Positions 1 to 7,911 are shown, counted from the first letter of the stretch. The stretch is DNA of 34,582 nucleotides from Acidobacteriaceae bacterium (GCA_003169715.1 PNAR01000330.1:1-34582), one strand, 5' to 3'. The notes: generated by a model not told the origin, from the letters alone. A program made the numbers and translations.

Positions 1-1
1 C

Positions 2-32
2 CCCACTCAAGCCAAAACCGGGCTTGAATGGG
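2..32. repeat. Palindromic intergenic repeat, copy 1
   Basis: A near-perfect inverted repeat with arms CCCACTCAAGCC and GGCTTGAATGGG around an A-rich loop. It lies just beyond the stop codon of the RES toxin gene. A second, more degenerate copy lies at 2093-2121 upstream of the DUF3800 gene. It could act as a transcription end for the toxin gene, but the family is dispersed, so a repeat origin is more likely. Confidence 0.55.
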
Positions 33-43
33 CCACCGGCCCG

Positions 44-904
44 TTAGATAAAATCAGCGAAGTTGGTGGAGTCTAGTCGCGGTCGAACATCGTCACTCGG
101 CGCTGGATCATCGAGCTGAATGTAGGAGGTGGAGTTCACAAAATTCTGCGAAAAAACCGCGAGACATTCCTTTCCTGTCAAGGCTGAATCGTGCAAAATG
201 CCTTCAATTCCTGCGTCCACCGCAATGCCCCCAAAAATCTGACCTGCTGCAGGAACGTCATAAAGCAATGGCCAGTTCCTCCAATTGTCGTACATTAGCA
301 CGCTTTTCAACTCCGCCTCCGTAGTAATCAGTTGCAACGGGAAGCCCAACCGTCGCGCTTCCAAAATCAGCGGTTTCGAGAGCCTGAACGACTTGATCAG
401 ATTAACCAACGTCGACAAATTGCTTGACGCACGAACGTCCAAAACGGACTCCAACTTTCCGCTGACTGATACGGCGCTTATCGAATCCGGCTTGGTAAGT
501 GCCAGTTCTTCCGGCGTAAGCGATCCCACGTTCTTGTCGCGCCCAAGGACTTCCGCGAGAGCCGTGCCTTTATCAGATGCTAGGTACAGGGCGGGAAACA
601 TTGGATAGCGTGTAGGATCTATCGCGCCAACGTTGAATCGGCCGCCCGGATCGCTGAGACTGCCCTTGGCACTCAGGGGATCGAGAGAATATTTGTACTT
701 AACGACTCTTTGCCATCTTAAAAATTGAAAACCAGATGCCGCCCCTCGAAGTGAGCTGTTTAGTTGTTCGCGGATTTTTTTTCTTTGAAAGGCCAGCTCG
801 GAGTAGTAGCGCCAATGAAACTCAACCAGGTCTTCGTAAAATTTCTTTGACCTGACGATGTCAGAGATGCGCCCCGATTCGAGCAACTCCCATCGGCGGG
901 TCAT
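44..904 (-). CDS. RES-domain toxin (NAD+-targeting family)
   Basis: RES-domain protein of about 286 residues, the toxin half of a type II toxin-antitoxin pair. Known RES toxins of the MbcT/ParT type degrade or modify NAD+ or use it to modify targets. From the chosen start, the RES signature appears as GGRFN (Arg at about 89), LYLAS (Tyr at about 107) and ALAEVLG (Glu at about 118), with HDS near the C-terminal third. An N-terminal stretch of about 70 residues before the RES core is longer than in minimal members. The start is the ATG at 902-904, which overlaps the antitoxin stop as ATGA; a longer in-frame start at 1027 would lie deep inside the antitoxin gene. The overlap implies translational coupling. 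Enzyme activity is inferred from the family. Confidence 0.85.
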   Translation of the reverse strand: MTRRWELLESGRISDIVRSKKFYEDLVEFHWRYYSELAFQRKKIREQLNSSLRGAASGFQFLRWQRVVKYKYSLDPLSAKGSLSDPGGRFNVGAIDPTRYPMFPALYLASDKGTALAEVLGRDKNVGSLTPEELALTKPDSISAVSVSGKLESVLDVRASSNLSTLVNLIKSFRLSKPLILEARRLGFPLQLITTEAELKSVLMYDNWRNWPLLYDVPAAGQIFGGIAVDAGIEGILHDSALTGKECLAVFSQNFVNSTSYIQLDDPAPSDDVRPRLDSTNFADFI

Positions 905-1290
905 CTGCGCTGTTCGTTTTCGGACAAGGCCTGTAGAATGAACTGGCGGAGCTTCTTGAATCTCCCGATTTTTATCATGTCTCGGGGCGCGATGTCTCCC
1001 AAGAGCGGGTTCGGGGTTTTGAACCACAATACTGTTTTTTGTTCGTCCCTAAAAAACTGTGCAACGAGGTTAAGAGCAACAGCCCACTCTTGGATACGGT
1101 CCTGCAACTCCTTCGGCATCTTGGGCGGGTCATACCGGACCGAATGCAGCGAGATGTGCGAAGCCCTTGCCACGTCCTTCTTCCTAAAATCCAGAAGGTT
1201 TATGACCTTTTCGTAGTCGGTATCGCCGGAAGGAAAGAGACTGAGATAATCTTCCTTCGGAATAGTCTCAAACAGTGCAAGTCCGCCCAT
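901..1290 (-). CDS. Xre/MbcA/ParS-type antitoxin (DUF2384 domain)
   Basis: A protein of 129 residues, the antitoxin partner of the RES toxin that follows with a 4-bp overlap. The C-terminal part carries the toxin-binding DUF2384 pattern, with LWFKTPNPLLG followed by APRDMI and a helix at roughly residues 88-122. The central part (about 30-75) is helical and consistent with a diverged Xre-like DNA-binding fold, including LDFRKKDVARASHIS. A GGAG Shine-Dalgarno lies 8 nt before the ATG. Antitoxins of this family usually bind their own promoter, so autoregulation is expected. I could not point to a clear operator; a TACAAT at 1328-1333 (minus strand) could be a -10 box. Confidence 0.85.
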   Translation of the reverse strand: MGGLALFETIPKEDYLSLFPSGDTDYEKVINLLDFRKKDVARASHISLHSVRYDPPKMPKELQDRIQEWAVALNLVAQFFRDEQKTVLWFKTPNPLLGDIAPRDMIKIGRFKKLRQFILQALSENEQRR

Positions 1291-1403
1291 TCAATTCACT
1301 CCATTCTTATTCCACATTTAGTCCATAATTGTACCACGCCGGGTGCCCCAGGGCCTCCCTTGGGCTTGTCGAAGGGTTCGCGTCGGGTTTTGACGCTAAC
1401 CTG

Positions 1404-1472
1404 GGTCAGCCAATACCGACGCGGCTCCCAGGTTACCGCCCAAAAACCGGGCGGAAACCTGGGGCACCGGGC
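1404..1472 (+). repeat. ~70-bp dispersed repeat, copy A
   Basis: Nearly identical to 5862-5930 in the same orientation, with only scattered single-base changes and small indels. It contains an inverted repeat with arms CCCAGGTTACCGCCC and GGGCGGAAACCTGGG. The two copies bracket the DUF3800 and SEC-C nuclease genes. Confidence 0.75.
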
Positions 1473-1534
1473 ATCTCGAAGCGCAGCCGCATGCGTTCGA
1501 GGCATTCAATAAAAAGCTAGCAATGCCCATGTGG

Positions 1535-1554
1535 GTCGGACACTCTTGTCCGAC
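1535..1554. repeat. 8-bp-stem hairpin repeat with CTCT loop
   Basis: Perfect palindrome GTCGGACA-CTCT-TGTCCGAC. On the opposite strand the loop reads AGAG, matching the hairpin at 33088-33107, whose stem sequence differs but is equally perfect. It therefore belongs to a family of hairpins with a shared loop and changed, compensated stems. Confidence 0.6.
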
Positions 1555-1765
1555 GCCTCTGACGTTGGTGTTGGGGTTGGTTCTAACCAAGCCCGGCCGG
1601 ATTCGTGGAATCGTTTCAATCCGCCCGTCATGCGAGACACCATGCGCTCGACAGCGATGCGCTGTCAGTGAGCCCAGAGCCTACTGAGCTTGTCGAAGGG
1701 TGAGCGCCAAAGAACGGCGCGAACCTGGGCACCGGCCATTCACCCCAAACCACCGACTAACCCTC

Positions 1766-1800
1766 GTCATTCCGAACGGGCGCAGCCCGGAGGAATCTGC
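1766..1800. repeat. Composite palindromic repeat, TCAT-CC-GA family
   Basis: Outer arms GTCATTCCGA and GAGGAATCTGC surround an inner palindrome ACGGGC/GCCCGG. This is the same plan as the inverted pair at 17951-18074 and the partial copy at 34560-34582: fixed outer arms around an inner hairpin whose sequence changes between copies. Confidence 0.5.
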
Positions 1801-2327
1801 TTTTCCATTCCGCCCAGACGGTTGGCCGATTCTAAATTTCGCGTTCTTTGCGAAATTAGAGTGGGGATGTTGGACGCTGGCGCAACCAGCATGAAGTCCC
1901 CGTGCGCGGTGAACCTACGCAATGCAGTGACGGTGTCGCAACAGCGCACGGGGAAACGCGTAGCCCAGCTTAGTCCCGCACGAATGAATGAGGTGTGCGC
2001 CACTCTGCGCTTCTCCCTGGGTTGCGATGCAAACTAGGGATTGGGGACGTTCCGTCTGTCCTCTGAATCTCCCTGTCCATCGGTGGAATTGCCCCACTCA
2101 CACCAAAAACAGGCTTGAATGGTACTCTCGTGCGAGGCCACCCATCTCCTGTGTATAATTATCTATTCTTATGCATTCCCCTCCCACCAATTTACGCGAA
2201 ATGAACTCTAACGTTTACGCACTTCGAAAGCCTTCCCTTTAGCTCCCTACTACCGCTTAGTAATTTATTGGTGACAACCCGAATTCAATGGTTACTTAGC
2301 CTTTTGGGGGCTAAGTTGGAGGCGTTC

Positions 2328-3551
2328 GTGAAAAGTCGAAACTCTCGCGATAGGGCAGTTCCGGAATTCCGTGGAATTCGCAAAATCGGCGGAGCCGCCT
2401 CAGTTTTCTGCGATGAAGCCGGGTTCACTGGGAACAATCTGCTCGACAGCGCGCAAGAAGTCTTTGTTTTTGCGGGAGTTGCAATGCCCGGTGAGCGAGC
2501 AATTGAGGTCGTTGAACGCACACGACGCGATTTCAGGCTTCAAGGTAAAGAACTCAAAGGAAGTCGGATGTTAAAAACCGAGGCAGGTCGCCGGGCAATA
2601 ACCGCCATGCTGGAGGGATGCGCTGAACAGGCGCGGCTAGTGTCTCATTTAAAGAAATTTGCGCTCGCATGCAAATTCTTTGAATACATCTTTGAACCTG
2701 CATTGGCCGAGCAAAATTCACTTTTCTATAGTGTTGGATTTCACCTGTTCATTGGGAATCTCATGTTTGCCTTGTTACGAACAAGAGATGAATCCGCAGA
2801 GGTAATATTTGGAGAATTTTCAACATTTATGCGAGAAGGTAAGCTTGAGGCACTCGAAAAAATATTCCCACAACCAGGCAACGTAGAGTGGACTTCAAAT
2901 CCGCTCGCCGCTATATCTCTCTTCGCGATGACAAATAGAGCAGCTTTGCAATCGGAACGGGAAAGGACTCACAGTGCGACCGTTCTGAATTGGATTTTAG
3001 ACTTGACTACGACATCGCTCTTTAGCGTCTTGCGTTATTGGGGCGAGGTGTACGACGAAATTGACGTCTTTTGTGACAAATCAAAACCATTGGAAACGGA
3101 AATTGACATCCTAAAAAACATGGTTGGTCGCCGCGACCATATCCGTATGCAAATGTTTGGCAAGGATACCCAATTTACGTTCAACCTCATTCGTGAGCCG
3201 TCGCTAGTTGATTCTAAAGATTACGCCGGGGTGCAGATTGCAGATGTTTTCTCCTCAGCTGTCGCGAGCGCATGGCAAAAAAATTATTGGCAGCAAGCAG
3301 ATTCGACCGAAAAACGATGGCTGGATATAACCTTGCAATGTCATCTTGAGGACAACGTGTGGCCAGATTTGGAAAAAATCAATCTTAAAACCCGCTCGGG
3401 TTTCGTCAATGCCACAATCTTGCTTGAATTGGCACAAAGAAGTCTGAAAAAGGAAAATCTGTTTCGCGAAATGCCGGAATTTATCGCTATTTGCAATTTG
3501 GGATTTCAGGATTTCCTTCGAACCAATCGTAAACAGCGCCGGTTAAAGTAG
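2328..3551 (+). CDS. DUF3800 domain protein (RNase H-like fold)
   Basis: About 407 residues, matching the DUF3800 pattern. An acidic pair DEAG lies at about 29-32, KELKG at about 74-78, VFCDKSK with Asp at about 250, and GVQIADV with Asp at about 306. These acidic positions are typical of the family's proposed RNase H-like active site. DUF3800 proteins are frequent in defence and mobile-element neighbourhoods, but their biochemical role is poorly known. The chosen start is GTG 2328, because GGAGG at 2318-2322 stands 5 nt before it. TTG 2268 and GTG 2271 would add 19-20 residues and have no Shine-Dalgarno. It converges with the SEC-C nuclease gene and shares a repeat-bracketed segment with it. 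Confidence 0.75.
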   Translation: MKSRNSRDRAVPEFRGIRKIGGAASVFCDEAGFTGNNLLDSAQEVFVFAGVAMPGERAIEVVERTRRDFRLQGKELKGSRMLKTEAGRRAITAMLEGCAEQARLVSHLKKFALACKFFEYIFEPALAEQNSLFYSVGFHLFIGNLMFALLRTRDESAEVIFGEFSTFMREGKLEALEKIFPQPGNVEWTSNPLAAISLFAMTNRAALQSERERTHSATVLNWILDLTTTSLFSVLRYWGEVYDEIDVFCDKSKPLETEIDILKNMVGRRDHIRMQMFGKDTQFTFNLIREPSLVDSKDYAGVQIADVFSSAVASAWQKNYWQQADSTEKRWLDITLQCHLEDNVWPDLEKINLKTRSGFVNATILLELAQRSLKKENLFREMPEFIAICNLGFQDFLRTNRKQRRLK

Positions 3552-3565
3552 TAGTTGGGGCGAGT

Positions 3566-3588
3566 GGCCTTCGACACCAGCGAAGGCC
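3566..3588. terminator. Hairpin between convergent genes
   Basis: GGCCTTCG, loop ACACCAG, CGAAGGCC: a perfect 8-bp stem 15 nt after the DUF3800 stop and before the convergent SEC-C gene. There is no strong T-run, so it would be a weak or bidirectional terminator, or a repeat. A second small hairpin, GCTAAC-TTCTTCA-GTTAGC, lies at 3629-3647. Confidence 0.4.
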
Positions 3589-3675
3589 TAAACCCCGCTG
3601 TTCGCTTTGAAACGACTGTCGCGAAACCGCTAACTTCTTCAGTTAGCTGGAACTGTTTTCGATTTGTGGCTTCTC

Positions 3676-5781
3676 TCAACGTCCGCAACAGCGTTTAAAC
3701 TTCTTGCCGCTCTTGCACGGGCACGGCTCATTTCTTCCTATTTTCCGGCCTTCCGCAGTCATGGGCTTGCCCCGAAGTTGAGCCGCCTGGCTTTCTAACT
3801 CTGGATCGTACCGCCGCTCGTAATTGGCAAAAACGATCACGTCAACGAGGCGCGGACTCGTCGCTAAACACCCCAAACCTAGCCAAACGTCTGCGTTTGA
3901 TTTGTATTTGGCGACCTCCGACAGCCAGAGCAGCTTCTCTCTGAGAATTGACGGTGAGCTAGGTTCGCAAAGAACTGTGATTCCGCTACGAGTTTCGGCC
4001 ATGGGTAGTCTCATGTCGTGCGGCTGTTGATCGGCTTGGGTCTTTCCTTTCGTGAGCCTTAGAGCTTTTATCAAATCGTCAGCGCCCTGACCGGACAAGT
4101 CGTAGAGGAAGAAGATGGCATCCGTGAACTTGGGCTCCCTTGTGGCCTTGACCTGATCGATTAATGTTTGGAAGTCCTCATTCCTCCATGTGGAGCGCAG
4201 CTTATCCGCAGCATCGGTGCGTGGAACGGAGCCTCGTACAACTTGAAAATTTGCGTCTATTAGCTGCGCAAAGCTACCGTCTAGTATTTTTGTCGTGCCT
4301 TCGCCTCTAAAGAGCTTATGCCCGAGGTGGTAGCCCAGCAGGCTCATTTCCGAATCGGCCTTGAAGTAATGATTCAGGGCGACTCTTTGGCGGAGATAAT
4401 AAGCGAACTCGAATGGATCTCGGAGGTAGAACGTGAGAACATCGAGGTCCAGTATGCTTAGTGCAATGGGGGTGGGGTCATTCGCTTGCTTTCTCAAGTA
4501 GACGTCGACCTGATGCGTAACCGCAGGGTAGCTGTCGACGGTTACGCAGAGGATATACGCCTCGTCGATTGGTTCGGTAAGTTGTAGCTCGGCACCCTCG
4601 ACAAATAATTTGTTTTTGCCATTTCTTAACACAGTTCTGCTCAAAAGCCCTTGTTCGTAGGCTTCCTGAACCGCCAGTTCAAAATCGGCTACCAACTTCT
4701 TCTCATCTCCACGTTTCGCTACTTCCGTTAATCGCTTTGATTTAACTTGCGCAATTACGGCCTTGTTCCCCACAATCGCAAGGACGTCGATGTCAGTGAT
4801 AGCTTGACCTTTCCGCTCTATGATCTGGACGTTCCGATAAACTTTGCTGGCACCACACGTGCTGGCCAAAAGCTCCGCTGTAACCTCTTCCGCAAAGTCT
4901 CCTCGATGCCGAAGTGCCGCATCCTTGTACTCGCGGTCTCGGTTCATCCAATAGAATGGCGACTCATATATGGCCTCAGACAAATTGAACGCGATTGGCA
5001 GGAACCACCGTCCGTCGCCGAGCCTGATGATAGGCCTTGATTGGGCCTCGTTATATTGGCCCGGCAATTCAAGAGCCGCGTTCGTAGCAGCTGGCGCGAG
5101 CGAGAACACTTCAAGGAATCGTCGAACGGCCCTTGGCGAAAATTCTGACAGGTCACTTTCGCCAAAGCAGAATACCGATAGTCCCGCCGTACAGAATTCT
5201 GCAAAGTTTGGTCGTGATGCCTGGAAAAGATCGTTGAACTTGCGTTCGTGCAGCGTTTTTAGTTTTCGTGCAATATTTGCCATTTCAGCGATGTCAACGC
5301 CGACTTGTTTGCGGAGCCAAGGGGTGTCGTTCTTGTATTTCTTAACCGCGAATTCTTGGTATTGGAAATCGTATGCGCCCGAGGCTGAGTAGAAGATCGG
5401 TTCAGCCATCGTGACCCCTTGGCCGAAAATCTTCCTGTAGTTCTCCTGCGGAGTGCCATCCCCCCGGCCGTGCGAAACGAGCCTGTTAATTTGTTCTAAG
5501 AACGGTTCGTGGTATTTCTTATGAAGTTCTTCAAACATCTGATAGGTCAGTTCGAATCGCTTTGCGGATTCGCCCTCGGTGGGAACTGTGAGATCGACTG
5601 CGTGTTTAACAAACAGACCCACAAGAAGGGTCAATTCCTGAATATTGAGGTGCTCTCTCGGATTAATATCCGCAATCTCTTCTGGCAGGAGGAATAGGTC
5701 ACGCAGCAGAATGAGCGCCAGCGTATACAGATAGCCGCGCTCGCGCGTAAGCGCCTCGATCCTACTTACAATCGTCTTCAA
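3676..5781 (-). CDS. Large PD-(D/E)XK-like nuclease with C-terminal SEC-C motif
   Basis: A protein of 701 residues. The centre (about 293-350) resembles a restriction-endonuclease fold: FAEEV helix with Glu 298/299, ITDIDVLAI with Asp 330/332, a turn, then VIAQVKSKR with Gln 345/Lys 347. The extreme C-terminus (681-701) is a SEC-C zinc-binding motif with the CPC...CC cysteine pattern. The first ~290 residues are helical and not recognised; residues ~400-680 resemble no family I can name. The start is TTG 5779-5781 with GAGAGG 4 nt upstream. SEC-C motifs are often appended to enzymes acting on nucleic acids or proteins, so a DNA/RNA-degrading defence role is plausible but inferred. Convergent with DUF3800; no obvious operon partner. 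Confidence 0.7.
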   Translation of the reverse strand: MKTIVSRIEALTRERGYLYTLALILLRDLFLLPEEIADINPREHLNIQELTLLVGLFVKHAVDLTVPTEGESAKRFELTYQMFEELHKKYHEPFLEQINRLVSHGRGDGTPQENYRKIFGQGVTMAEPIFYSASGAYDFQYQEFAVKKYKNDTPWLRKQVGVDIAEMANIARKLKTLHERKFNDLFQASRPNFAEFCTAGLSVFCFGESDLSEFSPRAVRRFLEVFSLAPAATNAALELPGQYNEAQSRPIIRLGDGRWFLPIAFNLSEAIYESPFYWMNRDREYKDAALRHRGDFAEEVTAELLASTCGASKVYRNVQIIERKGQAITDIDVLAIVGNKAVIAQVKSKRLTEVAKRGDEKKLVADFELAVQEAYEQGLLSRTVLRNGKNKLFVEGAELQLTEPIDEAYILCVTVDSYPAVTHQVDVYLRKQANDPTPIALSILDLDVLTFYLRDPFEFAYYLRQRVALNHYFKADSEMSLLGYHLGHKLFRGEGTTKILDGSFAQLIDANFQVVRGSVPRTDAADKLRSTWRNEDFQTLIDQVKATREPKFTDAIFFLYDLSGQGADDLIKALRLTKGKTQADQQPHDMRLPMAETRSGITVLCEPSSPSILREKLLWLSEVAKYKSNADVWLGLGCLATSPRLVDVIVFANYERRYDPELESQAAQLRGKPMTAEGRKIGRNEPCPCKSGKKFKRCCGR

Positions 5782-5861
5782 GTCGCCTCTCGGTTCGATT
5801 TCAGAGTACAGCTATCAATGGGCTAGCGGAAGAAACGCGGCTACACCACACCCGCGAGGTC

Positions 5862-5930
5862 GGTCAGCAATACCGACGCGGCTCCCAGGGTTACGGCCCA
5901 AAAACCGGGCGGGAACCTGAGTGCACCAGC
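5862..5930 (+). repeat. ~70-bp dispersed repeat, copy B
   Basis: Same sequence and orientation as 1404-1472, again with the CCCAGG...CCTG-type palindrome around CCGGGCGGG. It lies about 80 bp upstream of the SEC-C nuclease start, on the far side of the DUF3800/SEC-C segment from copy A. Confidence 0.75.
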
Positions 5931-6211
5931 CCCCAGGTGCGAAGAGCCAAACTCGCGACGCGCTATGTCGCAGATTTTCAGGACTAGCGGCATCCATGCC
6001 GTAGACCCATGGATCACCCGCCGGAAGCTGCACTTGCACGGATCCGAAGGCCAAATGTCCCATGGCCCAACTGGCAGCCTAAATCCCCACCGTTTCTTCC
6101 AATCCCCCAAAACTTGTCAATAGGCAGGAATGACACGACAGCATCTAAGCTGAGCAAACGAATGGAAATATATTTCTCTAAACCGTGGCGCATTTACTCC
6201 CCGCAACTTGA

Positions 6212-6217
6212 TATAAT
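6212..6217 (+). promoter_or_regulatory. Possible -10 box (TATAAT)
   Basis: A perfect TATAAT in locally A/T-rich sequence, without a recognisable -35 at 16-18 bp. A transcript starting near 6224 would meet the small hairpin TAGCTT/GAGCTA (6225-6244) and then the terminator at 6264-6297, before the nuclease gene at 6369. Confidence 0.3.
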
Positions 6218-6263
6218 AAAAGTATAGCTTAGAGAATTGAGCTAACAAATTCGACCGGATCAG

Positions 6264-6297
6264 GCGCGGCTTCTCTCACGAGCCGCGCTTTTCTTTT
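6264..6297 (+). terminator. Rho-independent terminator in nuclease leader
   Basis: Perfect 8-bp GC-rich stem GCGCGGCT/AGCCGCGC with a 9-nt loop, followed by TTTTCTTTT. It is the textbook shape of an intrinsic terminator on the plus strand. It ends about 70 nt before the start of the small PD-(D/E)XK gene, so it either ends a short RNA from the upstream TATAAT or attenuates that gene. Confidence 0.7.
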
Positions 6298-6368
6298 ACC
6301 CAACCTTTTCGAACAAACATGCACAGCTCTTGGGAGAAATGTGCCCGAAATAAACGAGGAACACACAA

Positions 6369-6806
6369 ATGGATGAGTGCAAGCAATTTAGAACTCTCAA
6401 AGAACGGGGAGAATACGTCGAGCTTCGCTTCATGGTTCAGGCCATGCTCCATGGATTCCAGGTTTCAAGGCCATGGGGCGATTCCTCCTCTTACGATATC
6501 GGGGTTGAGTGCGGCTCCCGCATCTTGAGAGTTCAGGTGAAATCCACCGCTAACCGCACTGGTGTGGGATACTGCTGTAGCTTCAGGCCCAATATCCGCA
6601 GGAAAAAGAAGTACTCGGTTGAACAGATAGAGTTCTTTGCCGCCTACGTCATTCCGCAAGACGCGTGGTACTTAATTCCATCTTCCGTCCTGCTCGAACT
6701 GCCTCGCCAACAAGGCGTAAGGCTCTGCCCCATGGGACCACACAGAAAACCCTACTACAAATTCGAATGCTACCGGGAAGCTTGGGATCTACTGCGCGGG
6801 GATTAA
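6369..6806 (+). CDS. Small PD-(D/E)XK endonuclease-like protein
   Basis: A protein of 145 residues resembling the single-domain PD-(D/E)XK family that includes I-Ssp6803I-type intron endonucleases (PDDEXK_5). The motif order is visible: Glu 18 in an N-terminal helix (GEYVEL), PWGDSSSYDIGV with Asp 43, then ILRVQVKST with Gln 56 and Lys 58. GEYVE at the start matches the usual G-x-x-E opening helix. GAGGA lies 8 nt before the ATG. It has no intron or intein around it and no partner methylase, so it is not an obvious homing or restriction enzyme. It may instead be a free-standing member of an accessory-region family whose role is unknown. Confidence 0.7.
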   Translation: MDECKQFRTLKERGEYVELRFMVQAMLHGFQVSRPWGDSSSYDIGVECGSRILRVQVKSTANRTGVGYCCSFRPNIRRKKKYSVEQIEFFAAYVIPQDAWYLIPSSVLLELPRQQGVRLCPMGPHRKPYYKFECYREAWDLLRGD

Positions 6807-6823
6807 ACCTTCAATGCGGGTGC

Positions 6824-6855
6824 CCCAGCCTTTCGCGTTCTTTGCGAAGGCTGGG
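6824..6855. terminator. Bidirectional hairpin between convergent genes
   Basis: Inverted repeat with arms CCCAGCCTTTCGC and GCGAAGGCTGGG around GTTCTT(T). It fills the 63-bp space between the PD-(D/E)XK stop and the convergent PP2C stop, and can act as a shared terminator. Its arm (CCCAG...) and flanking GGTGCCC also occur in the repeats at 1.3-1.7 kb, so it belongs to the dispersed repeat family. Confidence 0.55.
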
Positions 6856-6869
6856 TCTTTCAACGGAAC

Positions 6870-7730
6870 TTATCGCAGGCGGTAGGGCCTTCCACGGTAC
6901 ATGCCGACTCGCTCGACGCCACGAATTTGGACCAACTGAACGCTGATATTGTCGCCACCATCCACCTGGTTGGCGAGGCCAACGAGTTTATGCGCGGCAG
7001 CGTTGAGATCCGCGCTGTGAGTCACGATAGTTGCCATTTCAGATGGAGTGACGGCGCCGTGGAGGCCATCGGAGCAAAGCGCGAGCACGTCGCCAACAAG
7101 AACTTGATGCTCGCTGGTCTCGACGTTTACGAACATCTCACCTCCGATCGACCGGCTGAGTACGTGGCGAGTTGGAGACTGAGATGCTTCGTGGCTCGAC
7201 AACAAGCCCATCCTGAGTTGCTCCCCCGCGACGGTATGGTCTCGCGTGAGTAGCGAAGCGTGAGCCCGCCGGATCAGGTAGCAGCGCGAGTCGCCCACAT
7301 GCGCGATGGAGGCGCGATCAAATCGCAGAGCGCAGCCCACGAAGGTTGTGGCCATGGCGGCGCGCCCGAGATTTGACTTCATGCCTGCCTCGTACACTTC
7401 CAGATTTGCGGCTTTGATCAATCGAGAAAGCAACGCCGAATGAGGTTCTTCACCCGGGGCTTCGCGAAATCCCGCGAGCACACTCTCGACCGCGGTATGA
7501 GATGCAACTTCACCTTTGTCCTGGCCCCCGACGCCGTCCGCAAGTGCGAAAAGCCATCCATGAGAACGCACGAGCATCGGCGTGCTGGGGATGAAGTGCC
7601 CGAGGTAGTCCTCGTTGTGAGGACGAACTCTGCCTGTATCCGAGAGTTCGGCGAAGTCAACGTCCAACGTAGGATGAGTTACCAAATGATCCTGTCCGAG
7701 AGTCTCCGGGTTTCGATGGCGATAATTCAT
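6870..7730 (-). CDS. PP2C-family serine/threonine phosphatase
   Basis: A protein of 286 residues, a soluble PP2C (PPM) phosphatase of the bacterial Stp/PrpC type that reverses Ser/Thr kinase signalling. All core motifs are present in order: DTGRVRPHNED (31-41), LADGVGGQ with Asp 65, AHVGDSRCYL (143-152), LTRDHT (161-166), CSDGL with Asp 221, and GGDNISV with Asp 260. These supply the two-metal centre, so the enzyme should be active. There is no membrane segment or extra domain. No cognate kinase lies in this window. The ATG start has no strong Shine-Dalgarno. Confidence 0.93.
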   Translation of the reverse strand: MNYRHRNPETLGQDHLVTHPTLDVDFAELSDTGRVRPHNEDYLGHFIPSTPMLVRSHGWLFALADGVGGQDKGEVASHTAVESVLAGFREAPGEEPHSALLSRLIKAANLEVYEAGMKSNLGRAAMATTFVGCALRFDRASIAHVGDSRCYLIRRAHASLLTRDHTVAGEQLRMGLLSSHEASQSPTRHVLSRSIGGEMFVNVETSEHQVLVGDVLALCSDGLHGAVTPSEMATIVTHSADLNAAAHKLVGLANQVDGGDNISVQLVQIRGVERVGMYRGRPYRLR

Positions 7731-7801
7731 GTTACCAACAGAATTACGGAGGGCAGTTGCCCTGAAAAATTCCGAAATTACTTGTCGGGCTTCGCTCGAC
7801 C

Positions 7802-7823
7802 GGACAGCCGAGGGCGACTGTCC
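7802..7823. repeat. Small palindrome between PP2C and permease genes
   Basis: GGACAG and CTGTCC arms around a 10-nt centre, followed by CTACG. The trailing CCTACG is shared with the hairpin at 33088-33107, so this is another member of the dispersed hairpin family. It sits in the 181-bp gap downstream of the permease gene and could end its transcript. Confidence 0.45.
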
Positions 7824-7911
7824 CTACGCGTGCATGGCATGGTACACGAGCACGGCGAAAGGCGGACGCATTTTACTGCGCCCGCCCATAGTTATTGCGT
7901 TAACGTAATCA

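Larger units (their letters stand above)
1291..2267. other. Long non-coding region packed with palindromic repeats
   Basis: About 1 kb without a credible gene between the antitoxin and the DUF3800 gene. It holds a ~70-bp repeat (1404-1472) also found at 5862-5930, a hairpin at 1535-1554 (GTCGGACA, loop CTCT, TGTCCGAC), stretches containing CTTGTCGAAGGGT at about 1367 and 1688, a hairpin at 1766-1800, and a second copy of the window-start repeat at 2093-2121. A TATAAT at 2154-2159 is the only visible -10 candidate for the downstream gene, with no good -35 at normal spacing. Open frames crossing this stretch follow the repeats and have no recognisable protein signature. Confidence 0.6.
5782..6368. 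other. Non-coding region upstream of two divergent nuclease-like genes
   Basis: About 590 bp with repeat copy B, then A/T-richer sequence ending in the promoter-like and terminator-like elements at 6212-6297. It separates the divergently transcribed SEC-C nuclease and the small PD-(D/E)XK gene, so promoters for both should lie here. I see no convincing gene in it. Confidence 0.55.

Noticed and set aside
1690-2037. Open frames through the 1.3-2.1 kb repeat region
   Set aside because: They run across palindromic repeats, have no Shine-Dalgarno and encode no recognisable protein.
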